The notes under the pieces: model-generated
The model's input: the letters and a program-made list of their open reading frames with translations, nothing else
Database searches by the model: none
What the model was told of the DNA's origin: nothing
Program-made: the position numbers and the translations under genes
NCBI GenBank assembly: GCA_016182965.1
Contig: JACPFM010000063.1
Location: 23,113 to 87,112, forward strand
Length of the DNA: 64,000 bases
Source: Deltaproteobacteria bacterium
Lineage (GTDB): Bacteria; Myxococcota_A; Polyangia; Polyangiales; JADJMO01
Direction: 5' to 3'
Shown here: one piece after another, positions 53,058 to 61,208 of the stretch
How positions within the stretch are numbered: position 1 is the stretch's first letter
How the letters are laid out: each line of letters starts with the position of its first letter

Positions 53058-53810
53058 TCAGGCCTTGATGTTGGCCAGGACCGATTTTGCCGCGTCGTGA
53101 AACGCCTTCGACATGAGCGTGATCAAAGCGACCTGCTCGCCCGCGTGCACGGTCTGCTTGATGAACAACTGCAGCTCCTCTTCAGGCGCGCCAGCATCCT
53201 GCAGTTCCTTGAGCGCCGCTCTCAGCCTCGCGTTCCGAGCTTTGAGCTCCGACAGGGTCATCGACGAGGTCGTCGCCTTCGTCGCGGGCTGGAATTTCGC
53301 GTAGGGGACGACGCTCACGACGCTGACGGTCACCGCGGTGCCGCTGCCCTCCGCCTTCTGGGTCGCGGCGTCGAGCGCGGCGATCGCCGCCTTGGTCTGC
53401 TCCTCTGCCTCTCTCGCGTAGCGAACCTTGTCCGCCGCGGCGGCGAGCGCGACGTCGGGCTCGAGCAGACCGACTCGGATCGTCCACAGCGCCGCTCGGC
53501 TCGCGCCGTCGCCCGTCAGCAGCTTGGCGTTGGTCTTGACGAAGCCGCGAAAGGCCGCGAGCGCGCCGTCGCGATCGCCGCTCTCGAGCTTCGCGGCGAT
53601 CGACTTCAGCTCGGCGACGGCCTTGGGACCGAGCCCGCTCGGCAGCGTCCGCGCCGAGACGATGCGCACCACGAGCTCGCCGTCGGCACTGAGCTTCACC
53701 GGGGCCTTCGAGACCGGCGCCTTCACCGTCGTCTGCGCCCGCGCGGCGTGCACGAAGCCGCTAGTCGCAAGCGCGAGCACCAGCAACCCCACCCATTTCG
53801 ATCGCGTCAT
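53058..53810 (-). CDS. periplasmic helical protein of unknown function
   Basis: This 250-aa protein has a clean signal peptide (WVGLLVLALATSGFVHAARA). The mature part is mostly helical and Ala/Lys-rich, e.g. GPKAVAELKSIAAKLESGD, YAREAEEQTKAAIAALDAAT and MTLSELKARNARLRAALKEL, ending in short helices. No family is recognised. The 187-aa protein at 60364-60927 has a similar layout (signal plus coiled-coil region), though the sequences are not obviously related. Confidence 0.78.
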   Translation of the reverse strand: MTRSKWVGLLVLALATSGFVHAARAQTTVKAPVSKAPVKLSADGELVVRIVSARTLPSGLGPKAVAELKSIAAKLESGDRDGALAAFRGFVKTNAKLLTGDGASRAALWTIRVGLLEPDVALAAAADKVRYAREAEEQTKAAIAALDAATQKAEGSGTAVTVSVVSVVPYAKFQPATKATTSSMTLSELKARNARLRAALKELQDAGAPEEELQLFIKQTVHAGEQVALITLMSKAFHDAAKSVLANIKA

Positions 53811-54178
53811 GAGCGACCTCCTAGATCACCAGGGTGCCACGAACAGCACACGCTTCGTTGAAACTCTCGCTCTCGAATCCGCCGAGGCCGTGATCCGGTT
53901 CTCCCGAGCCATCAACGGAACGCGCTCGACGCGCCAGCCTGCGAGCCGGTCGGCAGTCATTCGCCCGACACGGAGAAGCAGGCGTCAGGGCGGCATTCAC
54001 GGACGTCCGTGAACGCATTCACGGACGTCCATGAACGATCACCTCGCGAGCTTCAACACCGCAAGCGCCGCGAACGGCACGCCCTCGATGCGCCTGACCT
54101 TCGACCTCGACAAGATGCGCGCGGCAGACCTCGTGTCCCGCACGCGCGAACAGCGACCCGTCGTGGCGGTGATTGGCC
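53811..54178. other. 368-bp gap between mutS2 and the periplasmic protein gene
   Basis: No convincing gene is seen. The only structured element is the pair of palindromes at 53996-54035. Confidence 0.6.
53996..54035. promoter_or_regulatory. two tandem 18-bp palindromes, 22 bp apart
   Basis: TTCACGGACGTCCGTGAA (53996-54013) is a perfect palindrome. TTCACGGACGTCCATGAA (54018-54035) is the same with one change. The 22-bp spacing is about two helical turns, as in a tandem dimeric repressor site. It could also be a terminator-like structure, but no U-tract follows. Confidence 0.55.
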
Positions 54179-56794
54179 TCAGGCCAGCCAGACGACGGTG
54201 ACCCCTTCGCCGCCCTCGTTCAGCTGACCGGCGCGGAACCGCTCCACGTACCGGCTCCGTTTGAGCTCCTCGCGGATCTTCTCGCGGAGCGCGCCGGTCC
54301 CGTGCCCGTGCACGACGAACGCGACGCGCTGGCCCTCGTTCAACGCACGATCGAGGAACGACTCGAGCATCGGCCACGCGTCGTCGACGCGCAGCCCGCG
54401 CAGATCGCAGGTGTTGTCGGCGGTCTGGATGGCCGGCAGGCTGTCGGCGCCGGCGAAGGTCGGCAGCGCCTCGCGATCGGGGCGCTGCACGGCGCTCCCG
54501 TGGCTGGTGCGCAGCCGCGGCCCCTTGCCGCGCGGGGCGGCGCGGTTGGCCTCCGGCGCGACCAGGCGGACCTCGTCGCGCCCCACGGTGAGCTTCAGCG
54601 AGCCGGCGGCGACGCGCAGCTGCCCGTCGCCCTGCACGGAGACCACCTCGGCCTCGGCGCGCAGGCGCGGCACCCAGACGCGCGCGCCCTTGTTGATCGT
54701 CGACTCCGGCTCCACGCGCTCGCCTCGCGGCGCCGCCGGCTTGTCGAGCAGGTCGGACAGCTCGCCGCCGAGCGCCAGCTTGCGCGCGACCGAGTCGACG
54801 GCGCGCTCCGTCTCGCGCAGCTCCTCGGGCTCGATCTTGCGCGCGCGCAGCCGCGCCTGCGCGGCGCGCAGATCTTCGCGCGCCCGGCGGACCGACTGGA
54901 ACAGCGCGTCGGTCTCCTTCTCGAGGACGCGCCGATCGCGCTGCCGCAGATTCTCGAGCTCGGTCTCGAGCTGCTTGCGGAGCAGGCGGGCCTTCTCGGC
55001 CTCCTCCTCGGCGGCCGAGCGCGCGAGCTCGAGCGCGCGCCGCTCCTGGTTCATCTTGTGGAGCGTCTCCTCGAACGAGCGCTGCTCGCCGCCGAGGAAG
55101 CGCTCGGCGCGCTCGATCACCAGCGAGGGCACGCCGTAGCGCCGGGCGACGGCGAGCGCGCTGGACGCGCCGGGCACGCCGAGGGCCAGCTTGAACGTCG
55201 GCGACAGCGTGGCCGGATCGAACCCCACCGACGCGTTGAGGAACCGCGGCCCGCCCGGCGCGTCGCGCGAGGTCGCGCGCGTGCCCTCGGCGTCGGGCCC
55301 CGCGATGGCGAGCGCCTTGAGGCCCTCGTAGTGCGTGGTCGCGACCACCGCCGCGCCGCGGCGACAGAGGCTGTCGAGCACCGCCGCGGCCAGCGCCTCG
55401 CCCTCGCGCGGATCGGTGCCGCCGGCGAGCTCGTCGAGCAGCACCAGCGCTCCAGGGCGCGCGCCCTCGAGGATGCGCGCGAGGTTCACCACGTGCGCGC
55501 TGAACGTCGAGAGCGACTTCTGCAGCGACTGATCGTCGCCGACGTCGGTGAGCACCACCTCGACGAGCCCGAGGCGCGAGCCCTCCTGCGCGGCGACGGG
55601 CAGGCCGTGGCGGAGCATCAGCGCGGCGAGGCCGAGCGCCTTCAGCGCGACCGTCTTTCCGCCGGCGTTGGGCCCGCTGACGATGAGCGCGTGGCCCGAG
55701 GCGACCCGGATGTCGCTCGGGACGACCGGCCGCTTGTGCTCGAGCGCCTCGAGCGCGAGCAACGGGTGCCGCATGTCGCGCAGGTCGGCGACGAACCCCT
55801 CGCCCTCGCGAACGTGGAGGACATCGGGGAAGCGCAGCCGCAGATCGCGCGACAGCCGAACGATGGCCGACAGGAGATCGGCGTATCCGATGGCCTCGAT
55901 GGCGCCGCCGACGCTGGTGATCGCCTCGACCACGCGCCCGGTGAGCTGCGCGTAGACCGCCTCTTCCTCGCGGCGCACGTCGCCCTCGAGCATCTTGAGG
56001 CGGTTGCCGAGCGGCACGAGCACGCGCGGCTCGACGAACAGCGTCGCGCCCGAGGCGCTCGACGCGTGGACGATGCCTGGGAACCGCTCGTGCGCGTCGG
56101 AGCGCAGCGGCAGGACGTAGCGGCCCTCGCGCTCGGTCCAGTAGGTGTCCGAGAGGATGTGCGAGTAGCGGCGGATCAGCTCCTCGATGCGCGACACCAT
56201 GCGCCCGCGCGCGGCCGCGTGCTCGGCGCGCAGCTCGCGCAGGCGCGGGCTCGCGTGATCGGCGAGCTGACCGCCGTGCTCGGAGTCGAAGGCCGACGAG
56301 ATGGCGTCCTCGACGCGATCGAGCGCGGGATCGGTGGAGCAGGTCGCGAAGAGGTGCGGCAGGGCCTCGCGCCGCGCATGGAGGAAGCGACGGAGCGTGC
56401 GCGCGGCGGAGAGCACCTGGGCGATCGACCGCAGCTCGGTCGGCGCGAGGACACCGCCGTGCGCCGCGCGCGACCACGCCTCGCGTGCGTCGGCCACCGC
56501 CGCGATGGGGAGCGGCTCAGCGCGGTCGTCGGTGGCGATCGCCTCCTGGACCTCGGCGAGGCGCCGCGGCAGCTCGTCGCGCGGCGGCGGCTCGAGCGCG
56601 AGCGCGGCGTCCTTGCCGACGGCGGTCTCGCAGCGGGCGACGATCGCGCCGAGCAGACGCTCCCACTCGAGATCGCTGCGGGTCTTCTCGGGCGCGAGCT
56701 CGTCGAGCGCGTCGGTGTCACGACCTTCCGTGACGTGCGCTTCGCTCGGGGACTCGAGCTCGCGGGTGAAGTCGTCCATGTCGGGAGGATTCAT
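54179..56794 (-). CDS. mutS2: MutS2 (RqcU-type) ATPase with Smr endonuclease domain
   Basis: This 871-aa protein is of MutS2 type: clamp and lever regions without the MutS mismatch-recognition domain, and an ABC-type ATPase with Walker A GPNAGGKT (about 371) and Walker B LVLLDELAGGTD. A charged coiled coil (QERRALELARSAAEEEAEKA) follows, then a C-terminal Smr domain (TCDLRGLRVDDAW, FVVHGHGTGALREKIREEL). MutS2 is linked to suppression of recombination and, in Bacillus, to splitting collided ribosomes. It is longer than average (about 780 aa), with extra length at the N-terminus. ATGs at 56794 and 56779 are both possible. Confidence 0.95.
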   Translation of the reverse strand: MNPPDMDDFTRELESPSEAHVTEGRDTDALDELAPEKTRSDLEWERLLGAIVARCETAVGKDAALALEPPPRDELPRRLAEVQEAIATDDRAEPLPIAAVADAREAWSRAAHGGVLAPTELRSIAQVLSAARTLRRFLHARREALPHLFATCSTDPALDRVEDAISSAFDSEHGGQLADHASPRLRELRAEHAAARGRMVSRIEELIRRYSHILSDTYWTEREGRYVLPLRSDAHERFPGIVHASSASGATLFVEPRVLVPLGNRLKMLEGDVRREEEAVYAQLTGRVVEAITSVGGAIEAIGYADLLSAIVRLSRDLRLRFPDVLHVREGEGFVADLRDMRHPLLALEALEHKRPVVPSDIRVASGHALIVSGPNAGGKTVALKALGLAALMLRHGLPVAAQEGSRLGLVEVVLTDVGDDQSLQKSLSTFSAHVVNLARILEGARPGALVLLDELAGGTDPREGEALAAAVLDSLCRRGAAVVATTHYEGLKALAIAGPDAEGTRATSRDAPGGPRFLNASVGFDPATLSPTFKLALGVPGASSALAVARRYGVPSLVIERAERFLGGEQRSFEETLHKMNQERRALELARSAAEEEAEKARLLRKQLETELENLRQRDRRVLEKETDALFQSVRRAREDLRAAQARLRARKIEPEELRETERAVDSVARKLALGGELSDLLDKPAAPRGERVEPESTINKGARVWVPRLRAEAEVVSVQGDGQLRVAAGSLKLTVGRDEVRLVAPEANRAAPRGKGPRLRTSHGSAVQRPDREALPTFAGADSLPAIQTADNTCDLRGLRVDDAWPMLESFLDRALNEGQRVAFVVHGHGTGALREKIREELKRSRYVERFRAGQLNEGGEGVTVVWLA

Positions 56795-56876
56795 GGCGCG
56801 TCGCGGCCTCGGCCGCTACCTCGGCGGCACCAAACGCGGCCGACCCGGGACGATCAGGCGGAGATCGGCCGGGAGA

Positions 56877-57899
56877 TCAGCCGGTGACGGCGGCGAGCGC
56901 GGTGCGCTCCCCCGCGACGTCGGCGCAGAGGAAGGCACGGAGGTCGGCGCGGCGGTCGAAACGCCCGAGCCCGATCATGAGCTTGGCCAACGCGGCCTCG
57001 ACGGTCATGTCTCCGCCGTCGATGGCGCCGGCGCGCGCCGCGGCCGCGCCACCCTCGTACCGCGCGAGCTCGACGTGCCCTCGCGGGCACTGCGAGACGA
57101 CCACGACCGGCACCGCGCGCGCCGCGGCCTCCTCGAGCGCGGGGATGAGCGACGAGCCCGCGGCGTTCGGGAGGTTGCCCGTGCCGTACGCCTCGAGCAC
57201 CAGCCCGCGGACGCCCTCGCCCGTGCGTAAGGCGCCGATGACGATGCGCGGATCGAGCCCCGGGAACACGCGCACGGCGAGCACGCGCGGCTCGATGCGC
57301 TCGTCGAGCGGCCGCAGCGCGCCGCTGCGCCGCACGTGCGGGGCGACCGAGACGTCGATCCCGAGCTCCACCAGCGGCCGGCAGGCCGGCGAGGCGAACG
57401 CGTCGAGCGCCCACGCGTCGGCCTTCATCGTGCGGCAGCCGCGGAGGATTTGCGATCCGAACGCGATGGCCACCTCCGGGACGGCGAGCGTCGCGCCGAG
57501 CGTCGCGTCGACGAGGTTGGAGCGCGCGTCGGTGCGCACGTCGGCGAGTGGGCGCTGCGCGCCGGTGAAGATCACCGGCTTGGGCAGGGGCCCGAGCAGG
57601 AAGGCGAGCGCGCTCGCGGAGTAGGCCATCGTGTCGGTGCCGTGGGTCACGACGACGCCGGCGAGATCGTCGCGCCCGAGCGCCGCGTGCACCGCCCGCG
57701 CGATGGCGAGCCAATGCGCCGGCTGCAGATCACCCGAGTCGAGGTTGAAGAGCGGCTGCACCTCGAGATCGGCGATCTCGGCGAGCTGCGGCACGAGCGA
57801 GAGCAGATCGCGCGGACCGGCGCTGAGCGACAAGGTCGCCCCGTGCGCCCCCATCGCGAGGGTGCCGCCGGTCTGCACCACGAGGACGCGCGGCTTCAT
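56877..57899 (-). CDS. ansA: type I L-asparaginase
   Basis: This 340-aa enzyme hydrolyses L-asparagine to aspartate and ammonia. Both active-site threonine motifs are present: TGGTLAMG near the N-terminus and VTHGTDTMAYSA at about 85-96. Also typical are FTGAQRPLADVRTDARSN and the YGTGNLP segment. The lack of a signal peptide points to a cytoplasmic, type I enzyme. It lies between the polysaccharide-export gene, across a repeat region, and mutS2 (82 bp), in the same direction. Confidence 0.93.
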   Translation of the reverse strand: MKPRVLVVQTGGTLAMGAHGATLSLSAGPRDLLSLVPQLAEIADLEVQPLFNLDSGDLQPAHWLAIARAVHAALGRDDLAGVVVTHGTDTMAYSASALAFLLGPLPKPVIFTGAQRPLADVRTDARSNLVDATLGATLAVPEVAIAFGSQILRGCRTMKADAWALDAFASPACRPLVELGIDVSVAPHVRRSGALRPLDERIEPRVLAVRVFPGLDPRIVIGALRTGEGVRGLVLEAYGTGNLPNAAGSSLIPALEEAAARAVPVVVVSQCPRGHVELARYEGGAAAARAGAIDGGDMTVEAALAKLMIGLGRFDRRADLRAFLCADVAGERTALAAVTG

Positions 57900-57951
57900 G
57901 TCGAGGGCGCCAGCGTCTGCGTTCGCCGCTGCGGGCGCAAGCCCCTGGTGA

Positions 57952-58119
57952 GTCGTCAGTCGTCAGTCGTCAGTCGTCAGCACACAAGAGCCGACCGCCG
58001 AGGCGAGACCGTCGTGCCTCCTCGCCCGCCGCGCCCACGCGGCGTTGGTCCTTCTTCCTGGTGCCCGCACCGCCGACCCGGCCGTTCTCGGCTGACGACT
58101 GACGACTGACGACTGATGA
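57952..58119. repeat. inverted heptamer arrays, GTCGTCA x4 facing CTGACGA x4
   Basis: Four perfect GTCGTCA units (57952-57979) face three CTGACGA units plus CTGATGA (58092-58119) across 112 bp of unique sequence. This is the cleanest example of the heptamer palindromes. It lies upstream of ansA and downstream of the export lipoprotein gene, with genes in the same direction, so a simple convergent-terminator role does not apply here. Confidence 0.93.
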
Positions 58120-58179
58120 CCAAGCGGCCATCGGCAGCGACGGCGCCCAGGCGCGCGCGGCGCGCGCGGCCGAGCAAGG

Positions 58180-58788
58180 CTAGAACACCCTCTCCTCGAC
58201 GTAGATGGTGTCGCCCGACTGCAGGGGGATGTCGTTCATCTTGCCCTCGGTGATCGCGGCCACCGAGAACACCACGCGCACCACCTTGGCCCGCGACACG
58301 CGGCGGTTGAGCGTGATCCGATCGCGATCGGCCAGGGCGGTGAACCCGCCGGCGAGCGAGATCGCCTGCGTCACGGTCATGCCCTCGGTCATGGGGAACT
58401 GCCCGGGCTTCTGCACCTGGCCGAAGACGGCGAACTTCTTGGAGTTGACCTCCTTGACGAGCACCGAGACGGACGGGTTCTTCAGGATCTTGCCGTCACG
58501 CAGCCGCACCTTGATGAGCTCGGCGACCTCCTGCGGCTCCTTGCCCTCGATCTCGAGCGTGCCGACCAGCGGAAAATCGATGGTCCCGTTCGGCGCCACC
58601 TTGAAGGGCTTCGACATCGACGGCTCGTCGTAGACGGTCACCTCGATGACGTCGCCCGGTCCGAGCGACGAGGTCTCGACGGGGGGCGGCAGGTTCGGCT
58701 GCTTCACGGGCGCGCTGGCGCACCCGACGAGCACGACCGTGAGCACGATCGTGAGCACGAGGACGAGGAATCGAACGAGGCGGGACAT
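58180..58788 (-). CDS. polysaccharide biosynthesis/export lipoprotein (Wza family)
   Basis: This 202-aa protein has a lipoprotein signal with lipobox Cys23 (VLTVVLVGC). A Poly_export domain follows (GPGDVIEVTVYDEPSMSK, VAPNGTIDFPLVGTLEIEG), then a SLBB-like region (FAVFGQVQKPGQFPMTEGM, LAGGFTALADRDRITLNRR). Wza-family proteins form the outer-membrane exit pore for capsule or exopolysaccharide. At about 200 aa it is a short family member lacking the C-terminal pore helix of E. coli Wza. The next gene upstream encodes an outer-membrane barrel that may supply the pore. Confidence 0.93.
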   Translation of the reverse strand: MSRLVRFLVLVLTIVLTVVLVGCASAPVKQPNLPPPVETSSLGPGDVIEVTVYDEPSMSKPFKVAPNGTIDFPLVGTLEIEGKEPQEVAELIKVRLRDGKILKNPSVSVLVKEVNSKKFAVFGQVQKPGQFPMTEGMTVTQAISLAGGFTALADRDRITLNRRVSRAKVVRVVFSVAAITEGKMNDIPLQSGDTIYVEERVF

Positions 58789-58848
58789 GAGGGCCTCGGG
58801 GTCAGACGCGCGCAGACCGTCCGGCGTTCGATGCGGTCAGAAGAACGG

Positions 58849-60261
58849 TCAGAAGAAGACGCGGACGCCGCCGAACACCTGGTGACGGTTGAAGCCGAGC
58901 CCGTACCGTGGCGCGTTGGCCGCGAGGCCCGACGGCAGCGTCACGTTGGAGACCTCCTGCAGGTACTGGTAGGTGGCGTTGAAGCCCAGCCAGTCCTTGG
59001 CGCGGTACTCGGCGAAGAGGCTCGCGTCGATGCGCACGTTGGTGAAGCCGGTGCTGCGCAGCGCCCTGCCGGTGCCGCGATCGAGCGGCGTGCCGTAGTG
59101 GATGCCGGCGACGCCCGCGTCGAGGGTGACCTGGAACTGGTGCGCGAAGATCGCGCTCATGGTCAGGTAGCCACGGTTCCGCTCGTAGTAGTTGCCGATG
59201 TACGAGTTGAAGAAGTCGCGCGTGAAGCCTGCGCCGATGGACGAGCTGGTGGCCGGCGCGGGCTGCCCGGCCTCGGGCGCGGCGCCGGTGAGGAAGTACC
59301 GAAGCTCGACCTGACCGATGACCGAGTCGAAGTCGCGATCGCCGACGCCAGCATTGGCGTAGAAGCCGGCGCCCCAGCCGACGAGCGCGAGGACCGAGAA
59401 GCGATCGGTGACGAGGCCGCTGAGGCCGATGCGCGTGCGCACCGGTCGCGAGTTCGCCAGACCCGGCACCTCGTTCGCGTAGTTCTGCCACCAGAAGCTG
59501 CCGTTGTAGACGAGCGCGGTGCGCGGCAGGAACCGCCAGCGGCCCGTCGTGTAGAGCTCGTGTCGGTAGTTGTTGAAGTCCTGCGGGCTCACCGTCGTGC
59601 CGGTGACCGCCGGGTTCGGGCCGTTCTCGAAGTAGGTGATGCCGAACGCGTAGCCGAGCCGCCAGTCGAGCAGGCCGCCGGGCCGCGTGTGGACGATCTC
59701 GCCGGCGACGCGGTTCTCGATGCGGTTGAGGCCCGACTCGACGAGCGGGTCGAGCGAAGGCTGCGCGGTGCGCTGGAACTGATCGAAGAGGTTCAGGCCC
59801 CACGGCCGCCCGGGCGCGACGCCCAGGGCGAAGTCGCCGAGCATGCCCCACTCGAAGTCGCGGCCGAGCCGCTTGAGGCGCTCTGACTCCGTGCCCGTTC
59901 CGGCGTTCATCAGGAAGTGGCTGTAGATGAACGCGGCACCCGCGCTGAACGACACCTTCGGCGGCGCGGAGAGCGAGCCGTCGGCCCGTCGCTGCTGCCC
60001 GAGCGTGCTGACGTGGAACTGCGGCGTGATGCGCAGGCGGACCGTGTCGACGACCGGGTAGGGCTTGTTGGGCGCGCGGTTGAAGTAGTTCGAGTCGTAG
60101 CCGAGCTCGGCGGCGATGCCGGGGTGCAGCTCGAAATCACCGGAGCGGATGCCAGCGCCTTGGGTCGCCTGGCGGTCCTTCAGCCACACCTGGGCGCTGG
60201 CGGGGACGCTGACGCTGAGGAGGGCCGACGACGCGACAAAAGCTAGGACAAAGCGTTTCAT
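58849..60261 (-). CDS. outer-membrane beta-barrel protein beside Wza-type exporter
   Basis: This 470-aa protein has a signal peptide (FVASSALLSVSVPASAQ) and many alternating amphipathic strands, ending HQVFGGVRVFF with terminal Phe, typical of outer-membrane barrels. Early patterns (LHPGIAAELGYDSNYFNR, RLRITPQFHVSTL) resemble the barrel proteins found with exopolysaccharide clusters. It lies 60 bp upstream of the Wza-like lipoprotein gene in the same orientation, so it could be the export porin. The start at 60261 follows GGGA; a longer reading has no signal peptide. Confidence 0.88.
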   Translation of the reverse strand: MKRFVLAFVASSALLSVSVPASAQVWLKDRQATQGAGIRSGDFELHPGIAAELGYDSNYFNRAPNKPYPVVDTVRLRITPQFHVSTLGQQRRADGSLSAPPKVSFSAGAAFIYSHFLMNAGTGTESERLKRLGRDFEWGMLGDFALGVAPGRPWGLNLFDQFQRTAQPSLDPLVESGLNRIENRVAGEIVHTRPGGLLDWRLGYAFGITYFENGPNPAVTGTTVSPQDFNNYRHELYTTGRWRFLPRTALVYNGSFWWQNYANEVPGLANSRPVRTRIGLSGLVTDRFSVLALVGWGAGFYANAGVGDRDFDSVIGQVELRYFLTGAAPEAGQPAPATSSSIGAGFTRDFFNSYIGNYYERNRGYLTMSAIFAHQFQVTLDAGVAGIHYGTPLDRGTGRALRSTGFTNVRIDASLFAEYRAKDWLGFNATYQYLQEVSNVTLPSGLAANAPRYGLGFNRHQVFGGVRVFF

Positions 60262-60363
60262 GATTCCCGCTCGGGCGGGGCACGGAGCTCCCCGACCCCA
60301 CCACACGACGCCGACTTCTGGACCCGCCGACGACTGCACGGGTTTCAATAACAGCGACAGAGA

Positions 60364-60927
60364 CTAACGCGTCGGGCTCACCTGGTTCGGGGGCGTGAGC
60401 ACGACGACGATACCGGGATCGGAGCCCGCACCCGGGTCGATGGGCGCGATGTTCGGATCGATGGTGAAGGTGCTCCGCGTCTCGCCCGGGAACCCGAGCT
60501 CCTCGCCGATGCACTGGTTGGCCTCGGCGTCGAGCTGCTCGGCGCGCTGCCGCAGCACGTTCATGACGCTGAACTCGTGGTTGCGGACGTCGGTGTCGCC
60601 GCGGGCGATGGCCGCCTTCAGCGAGGCGGTGCGGTCGCGCGCGCTCTTGAGGGCGACCTCGATCTGCGCGAGCTTGTCGCTGAGGCACGTGGTCTTGACC
60701 ACGTCCTTCGCGCGCCGCGCCTCGTCGAGGAGGTGACGCACACGCGTCGCCGAGACCTGCATCTTCGCCACGTACTGATCGGCGAGAGTCGCCTGATCTG
60801 CAGGCGAGGTCACGGACGGCGCCTTGACGTCGACCGTTCCCGCAGGGCTGGTTTGCGCCGCGGCCGAGCCGAACATCAGGACCGCGCCAAGACCGACCGT
60901 CGCGAGCAACCACTTCGAACGCGCCAT
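60364..60927 (-). CDS. periplasmic coiled-coil protein
   Basis: This 187-aa protein has a signal peptide (LLATVGLGAVLMFGSAAAQ). The mature region contains VAKMQVSATRVRHLLDEARR and LKSARDRTASLKAAIARGD, which look like coiled coils, with one Cys pair (TTCLSDKL and NQCIGEEL). A Pro-rich acidic tail follows. It is 102 bp upstream of the barrel gene and probably in the same operon; a role in polysaccharide secretion is only inferred. Confidence 0.8.
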   Translation of the reverse strand: MARSKWLLATVGLGAVLMFGSAAAQTSPAGTVDVKAPSVTSPADQATLADQYVAKMQVSATRVRHLLDEARRAKDVVKTTCLSDKLAQIEVALKSARDRTASLKAAIARGDTDVRNHEFSVMNVLRQRAEQLDAEANQCIGEELGFPGETRSTFTIDPNIAPIDPGAGSDPGIVVVLTPPNQVSPTR

Positions 60928-61137
60928 TCCGATCCTCCGGTAGCGAGCGGAACCGTATGCGAGCCCCGCTGCAGCGTCAACCTGTGAAACCGTGAAAACC
61001 CAGCAGAATCACAGACCGAGCAGGCTCTCGTGCGTTGAGTTGCGCTGTTCCAGCACGACATTCATGGGTCTACGCGAGACGCCGCTCACTCGACAGGAGC
61101 ACAGCCGATGCGGCGAGACCCCGAGGTCCGTCCTGCG

Positions 61138-61200
61138 AAAAGGCGAAGCCCGGGGTTGGTTCCCCGGGCTCGTCGGTGCCCCGGGCTTCTCAGCCCGGGG
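61138..61200 (-). terminator. tandem terminator hairpins after the AgmX-like gene
   Basis: Two perfect hairpins lie directly after the stop at 61209: CCCCGGGC/GCCCGGGG (61179-61200, 6-nt loop), then AGCCCGGGG/CCCCGGGCT (61147-61170, 6-nt loop). The second is followed on the minus strand by TCGCCTTTT. This looks like a rho-independent terminator with a preceding extra stem. The remaining bases of this gap (60928-61137) show nothing else. Confidence 0.8.
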
Positions 61201-61208
61201 GTCTGGCC

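Noticed and set aside
53821..54018. Small minus-strand open frame in the mutS2 gap
   Set aside because: It overlaps the palindromes, has no RBS and poor codon bias.
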